The notes beneath the pieces were generated by a model that was not told the origin of the DNA, searched no databases, and saw only the letters and a list, made by a program, of their open reading frames with translations. This document shows positions 56,101-64,000 of a DNA stretch of 64,000 nt, piece by piece (position 1 is the stretch's first letter; the number at the start of each line of letters is the position of its first letter). Source of the DNA: Liolophura sinensis (Eukaryota; Mollusca; Polyplacophora; Chitonida; Chitonidae); assembly GCF_032854445.1 (NCBI RefSeq), contig NC_088307.1, forward strand, positions 29,790,484 through 29,854,483. The letters are read 5' to 3'. Made by a program: the position numbers and the translations under genes.

Positions 56101-57328
56101 GATAAGACCATCTCCAATGGTCTTTGTGTATTCTTTGTCTTTATATGTCTTCATAAACATTCATAATATATAGATTAGTCTGTATATAGCCTGACATTTA
56201 GTAGAACAAGATCAATCTATACAATATACAGGCTGATCTATATATACACGTATCGGCCTGTGTATAACATTTTGCAGAACAGTTTTATAATAACCGAAAT
56301 ATAGGCCTATATGTACGTCAAATCCATCATTATTGCAAAAATATTTATTTATTTATTTACTTATTTATTAAATTGGTGTTTCACGCCGTACTAAAGAATA
56401 TTTCACTTATGCGACGGCGGCCAGCATTATGGTGGGATGACACAGGGCAGAGCCCGGGTGAAACCCACAACCATCTGCAGGTTACTGGAGGACCTTCCCA
56501 TGTACAGCCAGAGAGGAAGACAGTATGATATTGCAAAAATAAAGAAAGTGCTCATAGTAAATTTATTTAATAACTGTATTCCTGGTCTTTGTTTTGTCTT
56601 CAATGTCTTCAATGTCTTCATAATTACGTGACTGACCAGAAATAGTGCGCCAGTAATTACATATTTATATGAAAATATATAGGTAAAACTTTGATTGCAA
56701 AAATGAAGAAATGTTCATAATGAATTTATTTAATAACTGTAATTTACTATTTGATGGGTATTGCGTGCTATACATGCCTAGTATTTAATATTTCACATTA
56801 TACCTGAAATCAGATGTGTTATTCCTGCTTAATATATAAGCCGTTTAAGTCCGTTTCCGGCCTCGTGAACGATACGATCCTATTTTCAATATCAGCCGCC
56901 GTTCCCGGGCCTGCGGGAACGTCGTCTTCAGAAATTTGACGATTTCTCGGCAAATAAAGGTCCAATTTAAACATATATGGTATACACAGACAGGTTAAGT
57001 CAATCACAGGGTAGCAGTTTCATATCCAATTTGTCTCGTTCTTATACCTTAAATTGACAGGCCGTCATTAGGTCGTGTTCTAGATCAAGCCGGTCGTGGC
57101 TACGCTAGGTAGCATACTATGTCGACCAGGAAGTAGGGCACTGAGAGCAGAAATGCGTTATAAAGCTTGTTGACAACCTTCTCACCTGAAAGTCCAACGG
57201 TAAACAACCCCTTCTGCTTAATGGCGTTGTTTGCCCTTTCGATAATAAACGCGCAACTTCGTTTGCAACTAAAGTGTCACTTTCCAGCACCTTGACTGTG
57301 GGCGCAGCCATCTTGAATAGCCTCCAAC
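44042..57328 (-). CDS. PGLS: 6-phosphogluconolactonase, five coding exons
   Basis: The enzyme hydrolyses 6-phosphogluconolactone to 6-phosphogluconate, the second step of the oxidative pentose phosphate pathway, in the cytosol. Coding exons: 57311-57186 (exon begins 57328), 49177-48974, 47781-47639, 45776-45636 and 44161-44042. All borders are GT-AG and phases match across every junction. The order [65 protein letters not shown] and [11 protein letters not shown] matches PGLS from end to end. Total coding length is 734 bp, one short of 245 codons, because exon 1 appears to lack a base near 57,250. Introns are large and filled with private minisatellites. CDC73 starts about 2 kb away in the opposite direction. 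Confidence 0.93.
44400..44655 (+). mobile_element. SINE family A, near-complete copy, antisense in PGLS intron 4
   Basis: The best tRNA-like head in the window: tggctcagctggttagcgcg (box A) and gtgagttcaagtccagc (box B). The body follows (tcctctccggccgcaagtgg, attcttgagtacggcgtaaa), with an (aataaat)-type tail. Confidence 0.85.
44680..45560. repeat. 59-bp minisatellite in PGLS intron 4, about 15 copies
   Basis: The unit is gtcctaactcagaacacctg, tatgtacctatcacgtcttg, gtacactacatagggcagt. Three unit types recur in the same order, giving a higher-order period of about 177 bp. Confidence 0.88.
45636..45776 (-). CDS. PGLS: PGLS exon 4
   Basis: The acceptor attgattgatacag precedes GTGACTGATATG. 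It encodes [20 protein letters not shown] then [19 protein letters not shown]. The pyrimidine tract of the acceptor is poor. An alternative AG 15 bp further in (gattgcag) is possible, but spacing to human PGLS favours the first. Donor gtaacg. Confidence 0.88.
45870..46885. repeat. 58-bp minisatellite in PGLS intron 3, about 17 copies
   Basis: The unit is cctttcaatgacttagatct, caagcctgaaccactaaggc, tagggttatagcagaagg. There are two main unit types (acttagatct and actcagttct). Confidence 0.9.
46960..47690 (-). repeat. 75-bp array repeating PGLS exon 3 end plus its splice donor
   Basis: Each 75-bp unit (minus strand) is the last 45 bases of PGLS exon 3 ([11 protein letters not shown]-type codons ending TTACAG) plus the first 30 intron bases (gtgagtatggggttatcaag...). 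Eight extra units follow the real exon end. All nine junctions keep TTACAG/GTGAGTAT exactly. Units 1-7 stay in frame with exon 3 without a stop; unit 8 is shifted. The array forms the first ~0.7 kb of intron 3. Confidence 0.92.
47639..47781 (-). CDS. PGLS: PGLS exon 3 with catalytic-loop signature
   Basis: The acceptor gttgtcttctctgtgttacag-type tract precedes TGGAAGAAGCC (V-E-E-A-A). It includes [20 protein letters not shown] and [20 protein letters not shown], the 6PGL signature whose His is implicated in catalysis. Donor TTACAG/GTGAGT. Both its splice sites are repeated many times in the flanking arrays. Confidence 0.92.
47782..48830 (-). repeat. 74-bp array repeating the PGLS exon 3 acceptor
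   Basis: On the minus strand each 74-bp unit contains gttgtcttctctgtgttacag/TG-type sequence: the pyrimidine tract, AG and first two exon bases of PGLS exon 3. Thirteen extra copies precede the real acceptor at 47,782. Some units have ggttacag or tgcattacag variants. After the AG the units read TGAATCCAGGGTGAGAAT, unlike the exon. The array fills most of intron 2. Confidence 0.9.
48974..49177 (-). CDS. PGLS: PGLS exon 2
   Basis: The acceptor cctctgtttacag precedes GTGGCAGTGTG, giving G-G-S-V-S. It includes [20 protein letters not shown] and [20 protein letters not shown]. The donor gtaatc follows a lone G that is completed by TG of exon 3. Confidence 0.92.
49258..49462 (-). mobile_element. 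SINE family A in PGLS intron 1
   Basis: The copy reads taatgttttacgctgtagtc, atgacagcagccagtattat, gaaccaacaaccatccacac and ctcacagcaaccacattggc, a diverged but near full-length body. Confidence 0.75.
49560..52010. repeat. 64-bp minisatellite in PGLS intron 1, about 38 copies
   Basis: The unit is aacatgagactacattatgg, gtgccagaaccattgaggag, tttagctgagtcctgatctc, tggt. Distinctive variant units (cgttaagtttacctgtgtcc) recur at about 50,829 and 51,409, so a ~580-bp block is duplicated within the array. Confidence 0.93.
52011..52539. other. Unassigned AT-rich part of PGLS intron 1
   Basis: No recognised feature. Confidence 0.45.
52540..52750 (-). mobile_element. SINE family A in PGLS intron 1
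   Basis: The copy reads ttatttgattggtgttttac, accatactctagaatatttc, acagcggccagctttatgct and cccatgaatacccacaagtt. Diverged. Confidence 0.75.
52805..52895. repeat. Short AT repeat (ttaccaaattaaaa)
   Basis: The motif ttaccaaattaaaaattaaa recurs about five times in tandem. Confidence 0.7.
52960..54375. repeat. 131-bp repeat in PGLS intron 1, about 11 copies
   Basis: The unit contains acaaaccaggtttgtttaca, ttagcatatatttaactaca, cataatctggaattcaagtt, an (attt)n stretch and agcatgttttctatgatgta. Copies are spaced about 131 bp. Each has tgtttac, which resembles a forkhead-factor site, but there is no evidence it is used. Confidence 0.9.
54376..55514. other. PGLS intron 1, low-complexity tracts only
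   Basis: It holds a C run followed by (ca)n at about 54,750-54,782 and several purine- or pyrimidine-rich stretches. A pair of related segments sharing attcaggta-ttgtctt lies at about 54,940 and 55,035. No gene was seen. Confidence 0.45.
55515..55645 (-). mobile_element. SINE family A, head-side fragment
   Basis: Only the second half is present: cgggggaatcccatgaccat, atgcaagttgctggcagaac, gaactcacagcaactgcata. Confidence 0.7.
55646..56339. other. Unassigned AT-rich part of PGLS intron 1
   Basis: Poly-A of about 18 at 55,648-55,665. No gene or repeat was recognised. Confidence 0.45.
56340..56530 (-). mobile_element. SINE family A in PGLS intron 1
   Basis: The copy reads tatttatttatttacttatt, ggtgtttcacgccgtactaa, cgacggcggccagcattatg and ccatctgcaggttactggag. 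Confidence 0.8.
56531..57185. other. 5' end of PGLS intron 1
   Basis: Two similar segments (gcaaaaa-aaagaa-tgttcataatgaatttatttaataactg at about 56,530 and 56,695) form a small direct duplication. No other feature was recognised. Confidence 0.5.
57186..57328 (-). CDS. PGLS: PGLS coding exon 1, apparent one-base deletion
   Basis: The acceptor attttttgtcaacag precedes 17 bp of 5'UTR and ATG at 57,311, which implies an upstream noncoding exon. The N-terminal frame gives [20 protein letters not shown]. The end of the exon, which must read FTVGLSG in phase with exon 2, lies in a different frame ([14 protein letters not shown]...). The shift is located at gaagttgcgcgtttatt, about 57,248-57,254. 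Donor gtgaga. Confidence 0.85.
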
Positions 57329-59366
57329 CTGTTGACAAAAAATAGTATAACATCGTCAAGAAACATCTGAGAAATGTAACATCTTGTACAGCATAGCAAA
57401 TGACGAATGTTAAGTAAAATAAAATCTGTGTTTTAAGTGACATAGTTTCTTAAAAGACCGAGAAATTACGTAGATAGTTTTATAATCTGAATAGACTGGT
57501 ACATTTTGGGACGCCTGACAGCTATTCATTTTATAGAACGTGTTTCTCTGCCGTGTTATCCTAGCGTTTTCCTCAATGCGAAGTCGTAAAAACTCCTTCC
57601 CGCCTGTATCAAGACGGTGCAAATCTGTGAATCATTTGTTCTTCCCTTTATCACGCCACTATTATAGGTGTTTGCGTGTTCGTAAAACATATATGATGTA
57701 GGCCTACACACGCACTGCAAACGTCACAGGAAGAAAACGATACATTCTACTGTTATTTGGACCTTCTGTGTTGCTCGTCCTCGAGTCTCGCATTTAGTTC
57801 TACTTACTTTATCAGGAATCGTAGATAAATCAAGCAAAAGAGGCACCTAGAGAATATTTACTTAGCTTGGGAATTTTAATATTCTTTCATTAATATCGTT
57901 AATAATAGAAAATAGACCTACATCAGACAATTTTGGGACCATTTTTAGTTATTCAGCTACTGTTCGTCAGAAATTCGTGATTAATTCATTTCAAGTTCAT
58001 TTTATTTAAGAATTATCATGTATACAATTGTAAACAGATCAACTAATTTACTTTAAAATGTTATATATTATAATTTTCATTGAACGTGCAAATTGTATTT
58101 TATCTCGAAAGTTCTGAGAAAACTTGCTACCCCTGCGATAATGACTTTTTAAACATTTTTGTATTTTCTCCTTTTTTATGTTGATATTAACATGTGTAAC
58201 GGGCCCGCATGTATACGGTCCACAGTGCCTGCATGGGCCTGGTGGGGTACAGGTTAGCTTATATGACTGTCAAACTTTTATCGCAGGTTTGAGTATTCAC
58301 AAGACAACCCGCATTAGTGGCTGGGATTAAGAAAACATAACAAAAACATTACATTACATTAGTAATACGTTTATCAAATTCAAGGTATTTATAATTCGAA
58401 ATTAGATTTCATCTGAAGTTAAGTGAGAGGAAACAAAAGATAAAGGAGACTCAAAATTTTTTGTTTTTATTATACTCTATTGGGAAAGATTTGATCAATA
58501 CAAAATGTCAATGGAATTTTTACTTCCTCGGGATCTATTCTTCGAGACCGATGTTGGAATACCAGCCTGTCAATCATTAAGGATGCCCCAGGTCAGTAAT
58601 CGCAAGGTCAATCCCCAGAACGACGTATAACACATGCAACCCCCACGAAAGTGGGACGTAATCATGCACAGGCAAGTGGTCAACAGTTTTCAATAATGCT
58701 GGGAAAACACCAGGAATGTTCTATGCGACTGAGTGTAAATCAGAATTCAGATCGTGTACCATGCTATAGAATATCAGTTGTCGATAACAAAACATGTATC
58801 TCAGTTGCGCTTTGATTGCAACTGTCCATACATCCAGTCTGTTGAACTAATTCAACACGATGAATATAGGCTTCGGCCCCTAGTCCCGGGTCAAGCGAAA
58901 TTTGACACAATCACGAAGCAAATTTTCCGGAGCTGCTGTGTCTACAAAATAGAGTACAAATTTGGCAAAGAACTGCTGTTCAGTGGCTTGTGGTACACTA
59001 TATAGAGTTAGAATGGGCTAATTCTAACTCTCTGATAGAACTAAGCTGGTATTTAATTTGTTTGCTCTTATTCAAATCCGGTGTAGGGCCTATATGTTTG
59101 GTAATCAGTCTCTTCCTGTGACTGTGCAGGTATGAATGTGTAAGCACGCTTGTTGGTAAAAAAACTGATAACAGACCTCAGTGCCGTGGGGGGGGTCTTG
59201 AAGGCTTATTATAATGTCATTGAAAGGTCTTGCAGACTATAGTGTCCGATATAGTAGCAGGGATGATACTCGTAGTAAGTAGTCGATGAATGGAGAATAG
59301 TCAGTCGTGTGAATTCACACAGGAAATGTACGAGTCAAGCATCGGGGCAATCCGGAGCAAGGCAAG
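57329..59366. promoter_or_regulatory. Intergenic region between head-to-head PGLS and CDC73
   Basis: This 2-kb stretch must hold the PGLS 5'UTR exon and promoter (minus) and the CDC73 promoter (plus). No TATA box, CpG-rich island or transcription start could be fixed by eye. A short open frame at 58,754-59,005 has no recognisable similarity. Confidence 0.4.
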
Positions 59367-59497
59367 ATGGCGGATGCCCTTAGTTTACTACGACAGTACA
59401 ACATCAACAAGAAGGAAATTATTGAGAAGGATGATCAAGTTATCTTCGGAGAGTTTGCCTGGCCGAAAACTACAAAGACAAATTACCTAGTGTGGGG
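59367..59497 (+). CDS. CDC73: CDC73 exon 1
   Basis: The start ATG is in caagATGGCGGATG, a good Kozak-like context, and is the only start giving [12 protein letters not shown]. Ends in phase 2 (tgtgggg/gtaaga). Confidence 0.93.
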
Positions 59498-62400
59498 GTA
59501 AGAATGCCATATTGCTTGTTTTAACTTAACTGGCAGCGTTTTTGCTCTGGGACTTCTCCAGCATGTTGTTATTGTTTACAACAACAACACAGTAACAGAA
59601 AGTATGTGACACATTGTGTGGTGGTGTTGTGATTGGTATGTCCTCCATATGTGTGAAATGTTAAAATGGCACGTCTCACTGACAATCCAATGTTCGCTGC
59701 GCCTTTGGTTCATAATGTACACACATGAGCGGATAGCCCTGGATTATAACACCGACAATAATCCTGCGCTCCTCAGCAGGTCTGCGACACAGCCCAGTAG
59801 AGGGTTTGTCAGGCACCAGTGGAGCGTTATTCAGTATCTGGGAGTATGAGAGGTAAACAATTGACTTTTAGCCTGGGTTGTACTGTATCCTGGCATGGAG
59901 ACATTGTCAAGGTATAAGAACATGCATGATCAAAGCATAAAAAAACAAACCCCTTTACTGAAAGTTATTTTGTGTGTTCGCAAATGCTGAGCTGTGAGAT
60001 GTGTTTGTTTTCAGGACTGGGAAGGATGGCATTGCTAAGGAGTATTACAGTTTGGACTGTATTTTGTTTCTGCTGAAGAATGTCAACCTTGCCCATCCCC
60101 TCTACGTCAGAGAATCAGCGGTAAGATTTTAGCCCACTTTACTGTCAGTTTCTGGTCTCTTTTAACATTCTAGATGTGTTGTTCCATGAGCACAAAGAAT
60201 TTCTCAAGTCCATCTTTTATATACATGCACATGTCAGGGCCTCGCTTGCTCATAACACCAGTTCTAAATCACAGACTTGATGCAACTTACAGTCATGTGA
60301 CCAATGTGCCATGTTTGAATCCATTTCATGCTTAGTTGGCCATTGCTTTAAATCAGAGGGTTTGTCAGGTAGCCAGTGAGGAAGGACAGTTTGCTGTGAG
60401 CACTCTAAATCAGGAGGTTTGTGAGGAAACCAGGGAGGAAGGACAGTTTGCTGTGATCACTCTAAATTAGGAGGCTTGTCAGGTAACCAGGGAGGAAGGA
60501 CAGTTTGCTGTGATCACTCTAAATCAGGAGGCTTGTCAGGTAGCCAGGGAGGAAGGACAGTTTGCTGTGAGCAGTCTAAATCAGGAGGCTTGTGAGGAAA
60601 CCAAGAAGGAAGGACAGTTTGCTGTGATCACTCTAAATCAGGAGGCTTGTCAGGTAACCAGGGAGGAAGGACAGTTTGCTGTGAGCACTCTAAATCAGGA
60701 GGTTTGTGAGGAAACCAGGGAGGGAGGACAGTTTGCTGTGACCACTCTAAATCAGGAGGCTTGTCAGGTAGCCAGTGAAGGGCAGTTTTCTGTGAGCACT
60801 CTAAATCCGGGGGTTTATCAGGTAACCATGGAGGAACGACAGTTTGCTGTGAGCACTCTAAATCAGGAGGTTTGTCAGGTAACCAGGAAGGAAGGACAGT
60901 TTGCTGTGAGCACACTAAATCCAGGGGTTTGTCAGGTAACCAGTGAAGAAGAACAGTTGCTGTGAGTACTCTAAATCAGGGGATTTGTCAGGTAACCAAT
61001 GAGGAAGGACAGTTTGCTCTGATCACTCTAAATCAAGGGGTTTGTCAGGTAACCAGAAGGAAGGACAGTTTGCTGTGAGCACTCTAAATTCGGGGGTTTG
61101 TCAGGTAACCAGGAAGGAAGGACAGTTTGCTGTGAGCACTCTAAATTCGGGGGTTTGTCAGGTAACCAGGGAGGAAGGACAGTTTACTGTGATCACTCTA
61201 AATCAAGAGGTCTTTCAGGTAACCAGGGAGGAAGGACAGTTTGCTGTGAGCACTCTAAATGAGGAGGTTTGTCAGGTAACCAGTGAGGAAGGATAGTTTG
61301 CTGTGAGCACTCTAAATCAAGAGGTTTGTCAGGTAACCAGTGAAGAAGAATAGTTGCTGTGAGTGCTTAAAGTCGGGGGTTTGTCAGGTAACCAGTGAGG
61401 AAAGACAGTCTGCCTTGAGCACTCAGGAGGTGCTGACAAGTAAAGTTGGGATGTTATTTAGATTGTTGATACAAAGCTTACACTTTGATGGCTATATGTG
61501 TAAAACTTTCTGCCATGTAATTTGTCCTTGCTGTAGGGAGATAGATATTATAGTGTGTTGATGTAAGGGATGTATTGTGCAGCTGTTTGGAGGGAAAAGC
61601 TGTTTAATAAACATTGAGTCTGGACAGATATGATTTAATGCTTTATAGATGGTACAAAGAATTGTGTAGTTTACCCTTTTATTATAGTTCATCCATTTTA
61701 ATCTTGGAAATAAAGTTTTTCCAGATGTGTTTATGCTTTCTTTTAGAACTAAATAAGCAGCTCCAACTTGACCATTCTTTCTCTGTTTTTAATGTCACAC
61801 CAAAGACCTTAACATTGGAAGTTGTAACTTCCTTGCTTGGCGTTCAGTATTAAGAGGATAGTGCAATGACTAGTTTGACCCGTATCAGTATAATGGCTCG
61901 GCTGGGGCAGCTTACTGGCCTTTCAATGAAGCATTTCAGTGAAGCAGCACTAGATAAAAGAGCGATGGAAATCCGTCCTGCAACAGGGAGGCACATTACA
62001 TACACTCTGATCCTTTGTCGTCATATGACTGAAAATATGTTAAGTGCGATGTTAAACCCCAAGCACTTACTCTCTCACTCTCTCTATTTTTAATGATGTA
62101 TTTCATGTGAGAAAGTTTACCTGTAACTTGCCAGTCATTAATAGTTAATGCCGTGAATCCAACTCCATCCATAATACTGCATGACATTGATTAATTGAAA
62201 TACTCTTGAGTGTGGCCTTAAGCAGGAGTAACATGAATAAATATGGGTTTTCTACATAAATATCACATTTTGAATGTGTGAAGGGTGCACAAGTTGACAA
62301 GTTGTGTTTGCAAGCCTAAAATTGTAGCCTCTAGTGTAGAGCATACGCGAAGGAGAAAGTACTTGTCCTTGTGATAACTATCATGATTAGTCAAAGCCAT

Positions 62401-62972
62401 TGCCAGTACATGTACATGTAGGCCTCTTAGCATTTAGATGTAAGACATGTTGTAACTGTGGTGTAATTGGCAGGTCAGCCCAGATTGTCTTATTGTACAA
62501 TGTTAATAGTCTGGTGTCGACCTTCTATTTGTACAATGCATGTACATGTAGAGACCACCACTGTGCAATCCTGGTTCTGCTTGTTGATCAAGGTTTGGCA
62601 CTTACCAAGGATCTGCACTTGTTTCTGTGGTATTTCCTTTCTTCATGATCTTCTTATATCCATGAACATGCCATACATCTTGTAAAATATGGAGTGAATC
62701 AAAAATCATGTAGCTATATACAAGTAATATGGGTTATCATTTTAAAAGCAATGTTTCATTAAAGTACTAGGTGCATAGTAGTTGACATTTATGGTAGGAA
62801 GTTGTTGGACTTAAGTTTTTATTGCTGTTTTTTTTTCAGGCTGCCCATGTCCCTGTTGTTCGTCGTCCGGACAGAAAAGATTTACTGGCCTATCTCAATG
62901 GAGAAATTACAAACTCCACCAGTATCGACAAAAGCGCTCCATTAGAAATATCATTACAGAGACCAGCACAAG
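59367..62972 (+). CDS. CDC73: CDC73/parafibromin, first three coding exons (partial gene)
   Basis: A subunit of the nuclear PAF1 complex, which travels with RNA polymerase II and promotes elongation and histone modification. Exons 59367-59497, 60015-60120 and 62840-62972 have GT-AG borders and join in frame: [18 protein letters not shown] and [14 protein letters not shown]; then [19 protein letters not shown]; then [20 protein letters not shown] and [10 protein letters not shown]. This matches the conserved N-terminal domain of animal CDC73. Coding bases 1-131 / 132-237 are split as I recall for human CDC73. The third exon (133 bp) covers what are two exons in human. The remaining two thirds, including the Ras-like C-terminal domain, lies beyond 64,000. 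Confidence 0.95.
60015..60120 (+). CDS. CDC73: CDC73 exon 2
   Basis: The acceptor tgtttgttttcag precedes GACTGGGAAGG. Encodes [20 protein letters not shown] and [14 protein letters not shown]. Donor gtaaga, phase 0. Confidence 0.94.
60355..61430. repeat. 57-bp minisatellite in CDC73 intron 2, about 18 copies
   Basis: The unit is aatcaggaggtttgtcaggt, aaccagggaggaaggacagt, ttgctgtgagcactcta. At 57 bp (19 codons) it is open in several frames; these peptides are not genes. Each unit carries tcag/gtaacc, a weak donor-like string in the sense strand. Confidence 0.9.
61815..62092 (+). mobile_element. SINE family B in CDC73 intron 2
   Basis: The copy reads gttgtaacttccttgcttgg, cgttcagtattaagaggata, gtgcaatgactagtttgacc, gtatcagtataatggctcgg and aaccccaagcacttactctc, the reverse of the 43,078 copy. 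The tRNA-like head is missing. Confidence 0.75.
62093..62839. other. Rest of CDC73 intron 2
   Basis: No recognised feature apart from a possible SINE tail remnant (gaaatactcttgagtgtggc) near 62,195. Confidence 0.45.
62840..62972 (+). CDS. CDC73: CDC73 exon 3 (fusion of two human exons)
   Basis: The acceptor gtttttttttcag precedes GCTGCCCATG. Encodes [20 protein letters not shown] and [19 protein letters not shown]. Donor gtagga, phase 1. Confidence 0.94.
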
Positions 62973-63134
62973 GTAGGATTTGGCAGAACATGGGCCGGTT
63001 TCACAAACATGTACTTAGTGTTAAGTAACCCTTAGATGAGTGCACATTATATCTCTACAACATATGTTGACATTGTAGTTAAGGGCTTCAACTAAGTGCA
63101 CTTTATGAAATTGGCCCAAGGCTCTCACTAGCCA

Positions 63135-64000
63135 AGCAGTCTGATGGGTTTTATGTCTAGTGAGGTTGAGTGTGCAGACCTCTAGCTTACTGCCAATTCA
63201 GGTTGAGTGTGCAGACCTCTAGCTTAAGCCTAGTGAGGTTGAGTGTGCAGACCTCTAGCTTATGTCTAGTGAGGTTGAGTGTGCAGACCTCTAGCTTATG
63301 TCTAGTGAGGTTACTCGTGCAGACCTCTAGCTTACGGCCAATCAAGTCAAGTGTGCAGACCTCTAGCTTATGTCTAGTGAGGTTGAGTGTGCAGACCTCT
63401 AGCTTATGGCCAGTCAGGTAGAGTGTGCAGGCCTCTAGCTTATGTCTAGTGAGGTTACTCGTGCAGACCTCTAGCTTACGGCCAATCAAGTCGAGTGCGC
63501 AGGCCTCTAGCTTATGTCTAGTGAGGTTACTCGTGCAGACCTCTAGCTTATGGCCAGTCAGGTAGAGTGTGCAGACCTCTAGCTTATGTCTAGTGAGGTT
63601 GAGTGTGCAGACCTCTAGCTTATGGCCAGTCAGGTAGAGTGTGCAGACCCCTAGCTTAAGTCTAGTGAGGTTGAGTGTACAGACCTCTAGCTTACTGCCA
63701 ATCAAGTCGAGTGCGCAGACCTCTAGCTTAAGTCTAGTGAGGTTGAGTGTGCAGACCTCTGGCTTATGGCCAATCAGGTCAAGTGTGCAGACCTCTAGCT
63801 TATGTTTAGTGAGAATGAGTATGCAGACCTCTGGCTTATGGCCAATCAGGTCAAGTGTGCAGACCTCTAGCTTATGTTTAGTGAGGTTGAGTGTGCAGAC
63901 CACTAGCTTACGGTCAATCAAGTCAAGTGTGCAGACCTCTAGCTTATGTCTAGTGAGGTTGAGTGTGCAGACCTCTAGCTTATGGCCAGTCAGGATCGAT
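63135..64000. repeat. 36-bp minisatellite in CDC73 intron 3, runs off the window
   Basis: The unit is gtgcagacctctagcttatg plus tctagtgaggttgagt, with variant types (gccaatcaagtcgagt, gccagtcaggtagagt, gaggttactc). About 23 copies are inside the window. The minus-strand repetitive open frame (63,187-63,921) is an artefact of the 12-codon unit. Confidence 0.92.

Noticed and set aside
58754-59005. 83-residue plus-strand open frame between PGLS and CDC73
   Set aside because: No recognisable domain, no splice context, and a length expected by chance in 64 kb.
59290-59490. 66-residue frame overlapping CDC73 exon 1
   Set aside because: It is a different frame from the clear parafibromin start and has no similarity to anything I recognise.
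63187-63921. 244-residue minus-strand repetitive open frame
   Set aside because: Translated 36-bp repeat inside a CDC73 intron.

Overview
The window is eukaryotic, most likely from a marine mollusc and probably a bivalve. The evidence is intron-split genes with GT-AG borders, a secreted GH5 beta-mannanase of the molluscan type, tRNA-derived SINEs of a kind I associate with molluscs, a Penelope-like element of the Naiad type, and a decayed Polinton/Maverick. No bacterial-style operons, rRNA or tRNA genes were seen. The species assignment is inference.

Three host genes can be built exon by exon. (1) A mannan endo-1,4-beta-mannosidase lies on the minus strand (about 21.86 to 17.93 kb). Five exons are in matching phase, both catalytic glutamates are present, and only the N-terminal/signal-peptide exon is missing. 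(2) 6-phosphogluconolactonase (PGLS) lies on the minus strand (57.33 to 44.04 kb). Five coding exons cover the whole protein, with an apparent one-base deletion in exon 1. (3) CDC73/parafibromin (PAF1 complex) lies on the plus strand from 59,367. Its first three coding exons are inside the window and the rest is beyond the right edge. PGLS and CDC73 are head to head, about 2 kb apart.

Between and inside these genes are about twenty unrelated tandem arrays with units of 16 to 131 bp, together roughly 30% of the window. Each intron or gap has its own private array. The most unusual case is PGLS exon 3. The intron before it is filled with 74-bp units that each repeat the exon's 3' splice site. 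The intron after it starts with 75-bp units that each repeat the exon's last 45 coding bases plus a perfect 5' splice donor, in frame with the exon.

Mobile elements: a degenerate CR1/Jockey-like LINE (2.36-5.31 kb) sits inside a 60-bp array. A LINE 3' end (16.85-17.53 kb) sits inside a 32-bp array. A long decayed Polinton (about 30.1-40.76 kb) carries remnants of DNA polymerase B, integrase, packaging ATPase, a capsid-like gene and several small genes. A Naiad-type Penelope-like retroelement (about 34.1-37.23 kb), with its GIY-YIG endonuclease before the reverse transcriptase, has split one Polinton gene. Extra Naiad 3'-end pieces lie at 24.0 and 29.6 kb. About a dozen copies of one tRNA-derived SINE family and four of a second are scattered throughout, in one case nested.

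Layout: 0-17.8 kb arrays, LINEs and SINEs without a host gene; 17.9-21.9 kb mannanase; 22-30 kb arrays and SINEs; 30-40.8 kb Polinton plus Naiad; 41-57.3 kb PGLS and its array-filled introns; 59.4-64 kb 5' part of CDC73.
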